64,000 bases of DNA from Chitinophaga sp. 180180018-3 (GCF_037893185.1 NZ_CP140772.1:1922001-1986000), one strand, 5' to 3'; shown: positions 1 to 7,764, counted from the first letter of the stretch. A program made the numbers and translations. The notes: generated by a model from the letters alone, not told the origin.

Positions 1-219
1 TTAGCTGCCGCTTTTTTTATTTCCTGCATGGTAATAACCCGATTTGGAAATGTTCCAATTCAAATAGAAATGCTTAAATGGACAAAGGATTCATTACCTG
101 GAAACTGGGCAATGTTGCGTGACAAATGGTGGTTATTTCACATTATGCGGACAATTGTGGAGTTGATAGCATTAGTTCTGGTGACGTGGACAACAGTTCA
201 AAATAAGACAAAAGGATGA
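1..219 (+). CDS. C-terminal part of a DUF1772-like membrane protein (5' end outside window)
   Basis: The frame is open from base 1, so only the last 72 residues are present; an internal ATG at 28 is unlikely to be the start because the residues before it continue a hydrophobic helix. The order N-x-P, a short gap, W, then L-R-x-x-W, then H-x-x-R followed by a final membrane segment (about residues 52-66) is the C-terminal pattern of DUF1772 / anthrone-oxygenase-like four-helix membrane proteins. The biological role of bacterial members is mostly unknown. It lies in the AT-rich first 3.3 kb. The family call is by eye. Confidence 0.55.
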   Translation, partial: LAAAFFISCMVITRFGNVPIQIEMLKWTKDSLPGNWAMLRDKWWLFHIMRTIVELIALVLVTWTTVQNKTKG

Positions 220-259
220 TTGTTTCCAAGGTAACAGCAACCAGGCGTTCAGGACGAAG

Positions 260-289
260 AGGCCGCTGGTTCGAATTCAGTCAGTCCCT
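260..289 (+). other. Possible 3' remnant of a tRNA gene
   Basis: Bases 265-281 can fold as a T arm: GCTGG, loop TTCGAAT, TCAGT, pairing with two G-U wobbles. A short variable-loop-like stretch precedes it and seven bases that could be an acceptor strand follow (282-288). No matching 5' acceptor, D arm or anticodon arm is visible upstream, so this is not an intact tRNA. It may be the leftover of a tRNA used as an integration site, or chance. Confidence 0.22.
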
Positions 290-356
290 TTGGACTTGCT
301 GCCGGTTTGCAGCTTACCGACAGGACGACAGAAGACAATTTCCTTCGAATTTAGAA

Positions 357-390
357 GCCTGCAAACTTCAATGTTTGCAAGCCTTTTTTA
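357..390 (+). terminator. Intrinsic terminator hairpin, plus strand
   Basis: A 10-base stem with one mismatch (357-366 with 373-382), a six-base loop and then CTTTTTTA. The T tract is on the plus strand, so it ends transcription coming from the DUF1772-like gene or the tRNA-like stretch. It sits just beyond the stop codon of the convergent LysR gene. Confidence 0.7.
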
Positions 391-394
391 TCAC

Positions 395-1264
395 TTAAGC
401 AGTATCTTGCAGATACATATCAATAAAACTTTGTAGCCCCCTGGAAGGTATCTTATCTTTTCTATAAACCAACAAAGTAGTCATTGTTCCCAGTTGCTTA
501 TTTAGAGGATAAGTGCAAATCTTTCGTCCCTGATAGTATTTTGACACTATCTCTTCTGGTAACAAACTAATACCTAAACCCGCTTCAACAAAATTTATAA
601 TTCCTTCAATAGAGTTGAGTTCAATACTTTTATAGTTATGAATTCCTTTGTGGCTAAACCAAGACTCTAATCTCTCTCTAAAAATACAACCGTTACCAAA
701 AACTATACTTTTCAAAGGCTCCTTTGCTAATAACTTATTTAATCCGGCTTCTTTTGAAGAGGCTAAAATCACCAGCTGTTCTTCTTTTATCTTTATTTTT
801 TCTAATCCATTTATATTTAATGGGGCTGAAACAAAAGCTGCATCAAGTTTGTAATTTAAAACATCTGAAATAAGCAAATCCCTGTCATCAGATTTAAACT
901 CTAATTCCACAGCAGGATATTTTTCTCCAAAAGCCAGTAGTATCCCGGGAGCTTTTAATGCCATTGTAGTCTCCATACATCCTATAGTCAAATGTCCATT
1001 AACTGTATCACTACTTTTAATTTCATGTTTAGCTCCTTCCACTAAATGTTGAATCTGTTTAGCATATCGCATCAGTACTTTCCCTTCTTCTGTTAGCTCT
1101 ACCTTACGGGAAGTACGAGAAAACAATTTTGTATCAAACTCTTCTTCAAGGCTTTTTATCCTTGCTGTAACGTTGGATTGCACAGTAAACATCATATCAG
1201 CAGCTTTGGTAAAGCTACCACTCTCTGCAACTGCTTCAAATATTTTTAAATCATTTGTATTCAT
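395..1264 (-). CDS. LysR-family transcriptional regulator
   Basis: 289 residues, the normal LysR length. The N-terminal 60 residues form the winged HTH (AVAESGSFTKAADMM, then Q-S-N-V-T-A-R-I-K-S-L-E-E-E and R-x-S-R-x-V-x-L-T-x-E-G). The rest is the two-lobed periplasmic-binding-like effector domain. It starts at an ATG at 1264 and is divergent from the hydrolase / oxidoreductase pair, the usual arrangement for a LysR protein controlling its neighbour. A perfect palindrome lies 20 bases upstream of its start. The effector is unknown. Codons are A/T-rich, like the two genes it faces. Confidence 0.9.
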   Translation of the reverse strand: MNTNDLKIFEAVAESGSFTKAADMMFTVQSNVTARIKSLEEEFDTKLFSRTSRKVELTEEGKVLMRYAKQIQHLVEGAKHEIKSSDTVNGHLTIGCMETTMALKAPGILLAFGEKYPAVELEFKSDDRDLLISDVLNYKLDAAFVSAPLNINGLEKIKIKEEQLVILASSKEAGLNKLLAKEPLKSIVFGNGCIFRERLESWFSHKGIHNYKSIELNSIEGIINFVEAGLGISLLPEEIVSKYYQGRKICTYPLNKQLGTMTTLLVYRKDKIPSRGLQSFIDMYLQDTA

Positions 1265-1284
1265 ATTTAAAAATCACTTTTTAT

Positions 1285-1297
1285 GATTTATTAAATC
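1285..1297. promoter_or_regulatory. Candidate LysR operator (palindrome)
   Basis: GATTTA-T-TAAATC is a perfect 6-1-6 inverted repeat between the LysR start (1264) and the plus-strand promoter (1311-1340). Its size and the ATC-like ends fit the T-N11-A type of site bound by LysR proteins. Binding is inferred from position and symmetry only. Confidence 0.4.
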
Positions 1298-1310
1298 GCC
1301 ATTAATCGTT

Positions 1311-1340
1311 TTTGGTAATCAAAGATCCTATTTATTTTTG
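1311..1340 (+). promoter_or_regulatory. Bacteroidota-type promoter for the hydrolase/oxidoreductase unit
   Basis: TTTG at 1311-1314, an 18-base spacer, then TATTTTTG at 1333-1340. This matches the Bacteroidota housekeeping promoter (TTTG, N18-21, TAnnTTTG) exactly. Transcription should start near 1346, about 12 bases before the 31-codon frame and 120 bases before the hydrolase. Confidence 0.65.
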
Positions 1341-1357
1341 ACGATCGAAATAACAAT

Positions 1358-1453
1358 ATGAAAAAAGTAATTAAACAAATCATAGTTGGTCTATCACTTA
1401 CACAATGCATTAATAACATTGCAATGGCACAATCATATCAGAATTTAATTTAA
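1358..1453 (+). CDS. 31-codon frame encoding little more than a signal peptide
   Basis: It begins MKKVIKQIIVGLSL and has a positively charged start, a hydrophobic core and a plausible cleavage site at AMAQ, then stops six residues later. It is the first frame downstream of the strong promoter at 1311-1340 and ends 12 bases before the hydrolase ATG. It may be the stub of a lost exported protein, or a leader that couples translation to the hydrolase. No homology can be claimed at this length. Confidence 0.4.
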   Translation: MKKVIKQIIVGLSLTQCINNIAMAQSYQNLI

Positions 1454-1465
1454 AAAAATCAAAAC

Positions 1466-2335
1466 ATGGAGAATCACTCAATTCACTATCACAACATTAA
1501 AGTAGACGGATTAAATATATTCTATAGAGAAGCAGGAAATGCAAGTAAACCTTTTCTACTGCTATTACATGGATATCCAACATCTTCTCATATGTTTAGA
1601 AACTTAATTCCTATTCTAAGCAAAGACTATCACATTATAGCTCCTGATTTACCAGGATTTGGATTTTCAGATGCCCCGGATCATCAGCGGTTCAGCTATA
1701 CATTTGACAATCTGGCTAAAACGATGCAGGGATTTATTGATCAACTGAAAATGAAACGTTTTGCTATTTATGTATTTGATTATGGCGCTCCTGTTGGCTT
1801 TAGACTTGCTATGAACAATCCTGAAAAGATAACAGGAATTGTCTCTCAAAATGGAAATGCCTATGAGGAAGGGCTTAGTAACGAGTGGAATCTGATACAA
1901 CGCTACTGGAAGGATCCGTCACAAGCAAATCGCATAGCTTTAAAAGGCTTTGTTGCTAAAGAAGCAATATGGTTTCAATATCATCAGGGAGTAACAGATA
2001 CTTCTTTAATAGCACCTGAAGCTTATACCCTTGATCAAAAGTTTTTAGACAGACAAGACAATATTGAAATACAATTAGACCTTGTTAAAGACTATAGCGC
2101 CAATGTTGCCTTATATCCTAAATTTCATGAATACTTTAGAAAATATCAGCCTAAAGTATTGCTCGTCTGGGGTAATAAAGATCCTTATTTCTTACCACAA
2201 GGTGCCGAGGCTTATAAGAAAGATTTGCCTGATGCTAAACTAAAATTCTATGATACAGGACATTTTGCATTGGAAACTCATGTCACTGAAATTGGAGCAG
2301 AAATCCTTGAGTTTATGAGAACCTTATCTAAATAA
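1466..2335 (+). CDS. Alpha/beta hydrolase (haloalkane dehalogenase / epoxide hydrolase type)
   Basis: 289 residues, cytoplasmic (no signal peptide). HGYPTS at 35-40 supplies the oxyanion-hole region. The nucleophile elbow reads V-F-D-Y-G-A-P with Asp105, so the nucleophile is Asp rather than Ser, as in dehalogenases and epoxide hydrolases. Candidate acid is Asp239 (WGNKDPYF) and the catalytic base His266 (DTGHFALE). A cap region lies between about 130 and 210. It is followed after 18 bases by an NADPH-quinone-oxidoreductase-like gene and faces a LysR regulator, suggesting a small inducible unit handling reactive organic compounds. The substrate cannot be told from sequence. Confidence 0.88.
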   Translation: MENHSIHYHNIKVDGLNIFYREAGNASKPFLLLLHGYPTSSHMFRNLIPILSKDYHIIAPDLPGFGFSDAPDHQRFSYTFDNLAKTMQGFIDQLKMKRFAIYVFDYGAPVGFRLAMNNPEKITGIVSQNGNAYEEGLSNEWNLIQRYWKDPSQANRIALKGFVAKEAIWFQYHQGVTDTSLIAPEAYTLDQKFLDRQDNIEIQLDLVKDYSANVALYPKFHEYFRKYQPKVLLVWGNKDPYFLPQGAEAYKKDLPDAKLKFYDTGHFALETHVTEIGAEILEFMRTLSK

Positions 2336-2353
2336 TCTAACTATAGAAAAGAA

Positions 2354-3331
2354 ATGAAAGCAGCAATATTGGAAGAATTCGGTTCTGTTGAAAATTTTAA
2401 AATTGCAGAAGTACCAACACCCAAACCTCAATTTAAAGAAGTTTTAGTAAAAGTTCTTGCTTCTTCTGTTAATCCTTTAGACTACCAGGTTCGTCGTGGA
2501 GATTATAAAAACGAATTAACCCTTCCTGTTATCACTGGACATGATGTCTCTGGTGTGATTGTAGAAATCGGTCCTGGTGTTGAAAATTTCAAAGTTGGTG
2601 ATGAAGTTTATTATTCTCCGGAGATTTTTAACGGACAGGGAAGTTATGCACAATATCACTGTGCTAACGAATCAATAATAGGTTTAAAACCTGAAAATAT
2701 TAGCCATCTTGAAGCTGCAACACTTCCTTTAGCTGCAGGTACCGCGTGGGAGATGCTTGTTACCAGAACACAACTTAAAATCAATCAAACCATTTTAATT
2801 CACGGAGGCGCTGGTGGTGTTGGGATACCAACTATTCAAATTGCTAAAGCTATGGGAGCAACTGTATTTACTACAGCAAGAAAAGTTCACCATCAATTTC
2901 TTCTTGATTTAGGAGCTGATTATGTTATTGATTACGAAAATCAAGACTACATCGAGGCTATTAATCAATTAACTAATAATAAAGGAGTTGATGTAATTAT
3001 TGATACCATAGGCGGTAGCACTCTTTCTGATAGCGGAAAGATCCTTAGTCAATCAGGGCAGGTAGCTACACTTGTTGACATTGAGAAACCTCAAAACCTT
3101 ATTGAGGCCTGGGGGAAAAATGCAACTTATCATTTTGTTTTTACAAGACAAAATAGAAATAAACTAGACGAGCTAAGCAAGTTAGTAAAGAGCCAAAAAC
3201 TAAAACCTGTTTTAGTTAAAGTCTTCTCTTTAGCAGAAATAGGCAAAGCACATAACTTACTTGAGACAAAAGCCGGCGATGAAAATTTCTATGGTAAAAT
3301 TGCAATAGAAGTTAATCATGAAACGCTTTAA
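2354..3331 (+). CDS. Zinc-independent MDR oxidoreductase (NADPH:quinone reductase type)
   Basis: 325 residues. An N-terminal GroES-like domain contains SSVNPLDYQVRRG and GHDVSGVI, followed by a Rossmann domain with HGGAGGVG at 150-157. The structural and catalytic Cys residues of zinc alcohol dehydrogenases are absent, which places it with the quinone reductase / enone reductase branch of the medium-chain family. It would use NAD(P)H to reduce quinones or activated C=C bonds. It is 18 bases downstream of the hydrolase and almost certainly co-transcribed. Codon use is AT-rich like its two neighbours. Confidence 0.9.
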   Translation: MKAAILEEFGSVENFKIAEVPTPKPQFKEVLVKVLASSVNPLDYQVRRGDYKNELTLPVITGHDVSGVIVEIGPGVENFKVGDEVYYSPEIFNGQGSYAQYHCANESIIGLKPENISHLEAATLPLAAGTAWEMLVTRTQLKINQTILIHGGAGGVGIPTIQIAKAMGATVFTTARKVHHQFLLDLGADYVIDYENQDYIEAINQLTNNKGVDVIIDTIGGSTLSDSGKILSQSGQVATLVDIEKPQNLIEAWGKNATYHFVFTRQNRNKLDELSKLVKSQKLKPVLVKVFSLAEIGKAHNLLETKAGDENFYGKIAIEVNHETL

Positions 3332-3406
3332 ATTCCAAGGAAAGGTAACTTATATTATTTAAACTGATCGTTTTGCGTTTATCATTCTGCTATTATAGAT
3401 TTCTGT

Positions 3407-4105
3407 TCAGCAGATCATCAACAACCTGTTCTGCCCGGGGTTTTCCTTTGGTGCACGGTGAAGACAAGGAAGAACCTTACTTTCAGGATGGTCGACCGCC
3501 AACCTCCATAGATTACCAATACCTAAGCTTATCGGACGTGCATCAGGTTTAGCTTCATAGTGCAGATCAAAGAAATGTTCACTTAAGAATGATTCAAAAC
3601 CTTCATCTGGTCCATGATATAGTTTTCTAAGCTGATCACGTATTGCTGGGATAAGCACTTTCTTTTGACCTTGTGAATTTGGCAATATTTCACTGGACTC
3701 GCCATAGTAGGTACATAAAAAGGTGTCGGTTGGTACGGGAGAGCGATCTACATGAAAGGAATAAACATCGGTTGGAAAAAACGGGTAAGTATCATCCCGA
3801 TCATAGTGGGTGATCACATTAAGGACGGGCGATGCGCCATGAGCTTTCAATATCTTCAGGTCATTTAAAAGAATTTCACAGGCAAGTTGCCCTTGTTCAC
3901 TCAACTGAAGTGCACGAAGTTCCTCTTGTTCAATTTCTGTTATATTTCCGCTTAGCGCTATTTTTTTAACAATCTCAGAAAAATCACCTATTAGTTTACG
4001 GGTCCAGCAAATCGCATTAATTTCTCCGTTAAATGGCGCAGAAGCAAGGTCCTGGAAATTCGTGACACGGCGAATATGTTTCTCTGTATGAGATAAATCT
4101 ATCAT
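3407..4105 (-). CDS. DUF1826-like protein
   Basis: 232 residues from the ATG at 4105; an upstream TTG at 4138 is possible but less likely. The conserved core is in the second half: a strand with FHVDRSPV, then T-D-T-F-L-C-T-Y-Y-G, and near the end C-L-H-R-A-P followed by G-Q-x-R-L-L. This is the pattern I associate with DUF1826 proteins, whose function is unknown. His and Asp residues in HVD and the later H-R are suggestive of a metal site, but this is inference. It stands alone between a convergent oxidoreductase and the HTH/DUF2975 pair. Confidence 0.6.
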   Translation of the reverse strand: MIDLSHTEKHIRRVTNFQDLASAPFNGEINAICWTRKLIGDFSEIVKKIALSGNITEIEQEELRALQLSEQGQLACEILLNDLKILKAHGASPVLNVITHYDRDDTYPFFPTDVYSFHVDRSPVPTDTFLCTYYGESSEILPNSQGQKKVLIPAIRDQLRKLYHGPDEGFESFLSEHFFDLHYEAKPDARPISLGIGNLWRLAVDHPESKVLPCLHRAPKENPGQNRLLMIC

Positions 4106-4203
4106 TATAGTTGATATAAATATAAAATCATTCGACAACGAAGTACGGAAATAATAGCCTCAGTTCCCGTTTGGCAGCACCATATATTTTTTTAGAGACG
4201 ATG

Positions 4204-4413
4204 CTATTCTTCCTTCCTATACTCAAGGATATCTCCGGGCTGGCAATCCAGTACTTTACAAATCGACTCCAGGGTATCGAACCTTACCCCTTTGGCCTTC
4301 CCATTCTTTAAAATTGATAAATTGACATTTGTAAGTCCGACTTGACGGGAAAGCTCATTTAATGAAATCTTTCGCTTCGCCATTATTACGTCCAGATTGA
4401 TAATTATTGCCAT
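4204..4413 (-). CDS. Small Cro/XRE-type HTH regulator (YozG-like), partner of DUF2975
   Basis: 69 residues made almost entirely of one HTH: M-A-I-I-I-N-L-D-V then K-R-K-I-S-L-N-E-L-S-R-Q-V-G, the recognition helix N-L-S-I-L-K-N-G-K-A-K, and C-Q-P-G-D-I-L-E-Y at the end. The start at 4413 keeps the conserved N-terminal strand; the ATG at 4383 would remove it. It begins two bases after the stop of the DUF2975 gene, so the two are translationally coupled. This two-gene pair is common in Bacteroidota and Firmicutes. It probably represses its own promoter (palindrome at 4978-5017). Confidence 0.88.
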   Translation of the reverse strand: MAIIINLDVIMAKRKISLNELSRQVGLTNVNLSILKNGKAKGVRFDTLESICKVLDCQPGDILEYRKEE

Positions 4414-4415
4414 AC

Positions 4416-4952
4416 CTATATGAATAGTTCGTTCTCTTTTTTAAGCATCACAGCTTTGCCTATAAATTGTCGTACAGCCCAAAGAATCGTGGCTAAAAGA
4501 AGATACATTGTCTGTGGTTCTTTAAATACCAGCAACCGGGTAAAAGACCGAAACAATAAATTGGATATGCTCCATAGGGAAGTCCACTGCTCTAAATGCA
4601 TTTCATAAAAATTATCGCAAATAGTTTGTATTATTCCCAGCAAGGCCAGACAGAAGCAAGAAATGATCACCCAATCAAATATGCGAAGACTATCCTTTCC
4701 AAAAAAACCAGATTTGCGATATTTCCTGAAAATTTTTAAAAGTAATATCCCCACCGATAAAAATATTACGTTGCTGATAATCTTCCCTACGAACCAAATG
4801 AACGGCATCTTTTCCGGAGGAACAATATAGGAATGCTGACCTGACAGGAAAGGAATGAACCATCTGATATAGTATATCAGCGCTTCTGTTGAGAAGAAAA
4901 TGGCGCCATATATCAAGCCGATCAGAAGACGGGAAGATCTTGTTGTATTCAT
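4416..4952 (-). CDS. DUF2975 integral membrane protein
   Basis: 178 residues with four predicted membrane helices: about 9-35, 52-75, 92-112 and 145-168, separated by short charged loops. The spacing and the F-R-K-Y-x-x-x-G-x-F loop after helix 2 fit DUF2975. It is always found with a small YozG-type HTH protein, as here. The role is unknown; co-occurrence suggests a membrane component that senses or modulates the HTH partner. Transcription probably starts from the AT-rich leader that carries the 14-bp inverted repeat. Confidence 0.85.
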   Translation of the reverse strand: MNTTRSSRLLIGLIYGAIFFSTEALIYYIRWFIPFLSGQHSYIVPPEKMPFIWFVGKIISNVIFLSVGILLLKIFRKYRKSGFFGKDSLRIFDWVIISCFCLALLGIIQTICDNFYEMHLEQWTSLWSISNLLFRSFTRLLVFKEPQTMYLLLATILWAVRQFIGKAVMLKKENELFI

Positions 4953-4977
4953 GTTTTTTTTTGCTAAAATACAATTA

Positions 4978-5017
4978 TTTAAAATAAAACAAAAAATATT
5001 TATTGTTTTATTTTAAA
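4978..5017. promoter_or_regulatory. 14-bp perfect inverted repeat upstream of DUF2975/HTH operon
   Basis: Arms 4978-4991 (TTTAAAATAAAACA) and 5004-5017 are perfectly complementary with a 12-base AT-only spacer. The inner edge is 26 bases upstream of the DUF2975 start codon, a position suited to an operator for the operon's own HTH protein. A transcription terminator is less likely because no gene on either strand ends here. Confidence 0.5.
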
Positions 5018-5202
5018 AATTTAAAGCTTTGAGCGAAGGTTGCATTACCGGAAGATGAAATAAAATCAAAACATAGCGCTATCCTATGGCCCGTCGATAT
5101 ATTGACTTCCAATCATCTCAACTTACGATGGCAACTACGGTTTTCCGTAAATTGGTTATTCCCAAAAACTTCATTTTGCAGGTCTATATAAATCAAAAAA
5201 TT

Positions 5203-5487
5203 ATGGCCAGATATCAAATTGCCTGCATTAACAAGCGTGGTAGCCACTACGGCGATCATGAGAGGATTTCCCACATAGGTGGACTAAACAACAACGGAAC
5301 GCGCTGGAAATTAACTGAAGAGGAAGCAATCCAATTAATTGAACATGGTAAACATCAATTTTTCGTTAGTGTCAAAGGCCAAAGTGTAGAGGTTATCATT
5401 GCCTTGCATGGCAACCGAAAATATCTCAAAACAACAGCTGATGGATACAGTCCTAATAACCTGCTGAATCTTCCGGAGTGTCAATGA
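5203..5487 (+). CDS. DUF3892 domain protein
   Basis: 94 residues from the ATG at 5203. An in-frame ATG at 5086 exists, but the 39 extra residues do not resemble the family. The frame shows the DUF3892 pattern: Y-x-I-A-C-I-N-K at the start, H-E-R-I-x-x-I-G-G at about residues 18-26, then W-K-L-T-E-E-E-A-I-x-L-I-E and a strand ending F-F-V-S. A C-terminal tail carries N-R-K-Y-L-K-T-x-A-D-G. Members are small cytoplasmic proteins of unknown function. It is monocistronic here. Confidence 0.75.
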   Translation: MARYQIACINKRGSHYGDHERISHIGGLNNNGTRWKLTEEEAIQLIEHGKHQFFVSVKGQSVEVIIALHGNRKYLKTTADGYSPNNLLNLPECQ

Positions 5488-5572
5488 AACTTAAATTTCT
5501 CCAATGGAACTCCCGGCAACAGCCAGGAGTTCCATCTGTTTATGCCAACCTTTGAAAGCCAGGCACAGTGCC

Positions 5573-5983
5573 TCAATCGAGTCTTTCAAATCTTTCCTTC
5601 GCTGCTGAAGTTGTTGGTGTAAAAAAGTTGACAAGGTTACCATCCGGATCCCTGAATAGCAGCGACCGGTTGCCCCAGGGCATAGTAGTTGGTTGTTGTA
5701 TAACAGCTTTATCCAGGAAGGCAGCCAGCACCTCATAACTTTTGTCAACATCATCAACCTTGAACTCAATGATAATTGAACGGTTAGAGGCCGCTTCTGC
5801 CACTTCGTTTCCACCAAATAATTCCAGTGTTCTTGTACTTCCAATAGCAAGAGATGCAAATGCGGTGCGCAGTTCAGCAAATTCATCAGTATACCATGTC
5901 ATGGGCATTCCGGTAATATGCTCATAAAACTGAACGAGGCGCTTAATCTCAGCAGTGATAATCCTGGTCGAAGAAAAATTCAT
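5573..5983 (-). CDS. VOC-superfamily (glyoxalase-like) protein
   Basis: 136 residues from the ATG at 5983; an upstream in-frame ATG at 6079 adds a non-conserved hydrophobic stretch. Two beta-alpha-beta-beta-beta modules are visible: T-R-I-I-T-A-E-I-K-R-L-V-Q-F-Y-E-x-I-T-G and E-F-K-V-D-D-V-D-K-S-Y, ending in L-L-F-R-D-P-D-G-N-L-V-N-F-F. The D-P-D-G-N turn and Glu/Phe-rich last strand are typical of the family. Some members detoxify methylglyoxal or bind antibiotics; nothing here fixes the ligand. Confidence 0.85.
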   Translation of the reverse strand: MNFSSTRIITAEIKRLVQFYEHITGMPMTWYTDEFAELRTAFASLAIGSTRTLELFGGNEVAEAASNRSIIIEFKVDDVDKSYEVLAAFLDKAVIQQPTTMPWGNRSLLFRDPDGNLVNFFTPTTSAAKERFERLD

Positions 5984-6291
5984 GATGAATGTTTTTAGTA
6001 TGGCAAAGAAAAATATCGTTAGTGACAACCCTATGTCAGTAGAGACAATTATGAGCCGGCTGCTGGCTAAACATTTCAAGAAAGAAAATAATTTCGATAT
6101 TTGTAGTGGCAGGTCAACTTGAAAAATGCAACTGTTCAGCTTGTTGTATTGGCAGGAAATTCCACGGATAATTTCACCTGGTTACTACATGCAAACCTGG
6201 CTGCAACATTTGTCAATGAGGTGATGTATTGTCAGGCAAGATGCAGGGATTTAGCAGAAAGAAAATTAATTTTCAAACAAAATTGTAGCAT
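5984..6291. other. 308-base divergent intergenic region
   Basis: Separates the VOC gene from the exported protein at 6292. The plus strand holds a 46-codon frame at 5982-6122 (with inner ATGs at 6000 and 6033) whose product is Lys/Asn-rich and unrecognised; it overlaps the VOC start and is probably not a gene. I find no perfect TAnnTTTG box or hairpin. Confidence 0.4.
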
Positions 6292-6876
6292 ATGACATTC
6301 GTTAAAATCGCAACAGTAGTTGGAATTGCTATATCTGTATATCTGATAGGCCAACAAAATTTACACAGCAAGAATGCTGAACGCATTTCGGAAAGCGTTG
6401 CAGCAAATGCTGCCGGGACAACTGAGCGTTTAAGTAATCTGAATGCTATAGATCCCAGGAAATTGTTTACTAAAGCGGATGCGGATAAAATAATGGGCCA
6501 ATCTACTCATCTGACTGATAGCTCTTCTAAAATTGAAGCGCTTTCATCTTCTTACTTATGTGGTTACAAAGCGGATGTCAAAGACGGTAACACTGAAAAA
6601 GTAGGAGCAATCTATTTTCTGTTTGAACAATACCAGCAAATTTCAGACGCTAAAAAGAACTACACAGGTATTATGCAGGCAAATAAACCACATGGCATAG
6701 AAGAGATAAGTAATTTGGGCGATGAGGCGTATTTCCACACAGATGGAATAAACTTTTATTTTATTATGGTCAGGAAGGGCAAAAATGTGTTCAATATAAA
6801 AGTGAACAAAATAACAAAAACTACCTCTCTGAATCAGTTTAAAATAACAGCGAATAAAATAACAGCATCGATTTAA
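6292..6876 (+). CDS. Exported or membrane-anchored protein of unknown function
   Basis: 194 residues. A single hydrophobic stretch at about 4-20 (I-A-T-V-V-G-I-A-I-S-V-Y-L-I-G) is either a signal anchor or an uncleaved signal peptide. After a linker, L-F-T-K-A-D-A-D-K-I-M-G-Q opens a compact domain containing a single Cys (LCGYKA) and F-L-F-E-Q-Y-Q-Q, then a strand-rich end (INFYFIMVRKG). This resembles the general layout of small envelope sensor domains, but I do not recognise the family. Monocistronic, with a large upstream gap. Confidence 0.65.
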   Translation: MTFVKIATVVGIAISVYLIGQQNLHSKNAERISESVAANAAGTTERLSNLNAIDPRKLFTKADADKIMGQSTHLTDSSSKIEALSSSYLCGYKADVKDGNTEKVGAIYFLFEQYQQISDAKKNYTGIMQANKPHGIEEISNLGDEAYFHTDGINFYFIMVRKGKNVFNIKVNKITKTTSLNQFKITANKITASI

Positions 6877-7051
6877 AAGTCGGCCTGCCAGCTTTTTTTG
6901 ATGTCTCAACCAGACCGGGCCTGGCGATGGTCATACTGCCTGCTGCCTGCCTGGTCTGACTGAGAGAATTGTTTGTCATGTGCCGATATGTCTCCTGTTA
7001 TTATGCCAATCTTTAATAGCAGGATAACTCCGGTCGATCAGAAAAAGGATG

Positions 7052-7654
7052 TTAATCAATCTTTATACTGTCAATTGCCTTATCCCAGGCATGTTCCTTC
7101 ACTCCCGGCACTTTTAGCCCTTCTGCGCGGAATACTGTCAGATCTGTCATGCCTAAAAAACCGAGGAAAGCCTTCAGATAAGGAGCAACGAAATCGTTGG
7201 CGTTACCCGGGCCTTCTGAATAAACTCCGCCGGAAGACATAGCTACATAAATTTTTTTCCCGGCTACCTTTCCAACGGGGCCACTTTCAGTGTATCCAAA
7301 AGTAATACCGGGCCTGGTGATATGATCTATCCAGGCCTTTAATGCCGAATGGATGGTGAAGTTAATGAGCGGCGCACCAATAACAATGATGTCTGCAGCG
7401 AATAGTTGCTTAACCAGTTTGTCGGAAAGATGAATGGATTCCCTTTCTTCTGCAGTCAGCTGATCTCCGGGAGTAACCATAGCGCGAAGAACAGCAGGGC
7501 TAAGATGTGGGATATCGATATCCACCAGATTTAATTCTTCAAGGGTACTGTTTGGATACCTGTCTTGAATTTTTTCGATGATGGCATGGCCCAGTTTAAT
7601 GCTATATGATGATGCACCTTGCAGGCTTGACTTTAAATGAAGAATGTGTTTCAT
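7052..7654 (-). CDS. azoR: FMN-dependent NADH-azoreductase
   Basis: 200 residues, the usual AzoR length, starting at the ATG at 7654 (MKHILHLKSSLQG); upstream in-frame ATGs would add unrelated residues. Flavodoxin-like fold: the phosphate-binding S-S-L-Q-G-A-S-S-Y-S-I-K-L, then D-I-I-V-I-G-A-P-L-I-N-F-T-I-H-S-A-L-K-A-W-I-D-H and the MSSGGVYSEGP loop. It reduces azo dyes and quinones with NAD(P)H. It is divergent from an HxlR regulator, a pairing known from quinone- and diamide-responsive systems such as B. subtilis YodB/AzoR1. A consensus -7 box lies at 7757-7764. Confidence 0.92.
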   Translation of the reverse strand: MKHILHLKSSLQGASSYSIKLGHAIIEKIQDRYPNSTLEELNLVDIDIPHLSPAVLRAMVTPGDQLTAEERESIHLSDKLVKQLFAADIIVIGAPLINFTIHSALKAWIDHITRPGITFGYTESGPVGKVAGKKIYVAMSSGGVYSEGPGNANDFVAPYLKAFLGFLGMTDLTVFRAEGLKVPGVKEHAWDKAIDSIKID

Positions 7655-7756
7655 AAAAAATGCTTGTCTGATAATATGATCAATTTTAAATTCCGGGATC
7701 ATCAGAATCCTTTTCGTGTTAATGTTGAAGGTTTCTTTAGTCCGGATTATCAGCAG

Positions 7757-7764
7757 CAAATGTA
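7757..7764 (-). promoter_or_regulatory. Candidate -7 element for azoR
   Basis: Minus strand reads TACATTTG, a perfect TAnnTTTG box about 100 bases upstream of the azoR ATG. A clear TTTG at -33 is not seen at normal spacing, so this is a partial promoter match. Confidence 0.4.

Noticed and set aside
216..398. A 60-codon frame after the DUF1772-like gene
   Set aside because: It runs through the tRNA-like stretch and the terminator hairpin, and its product has no protein-like pattern.
5491..5886. 131-codon minus-strand frame
   Set aside because: It overlaps the VOC gene in another frame; the VOC frame has clear family motifs.
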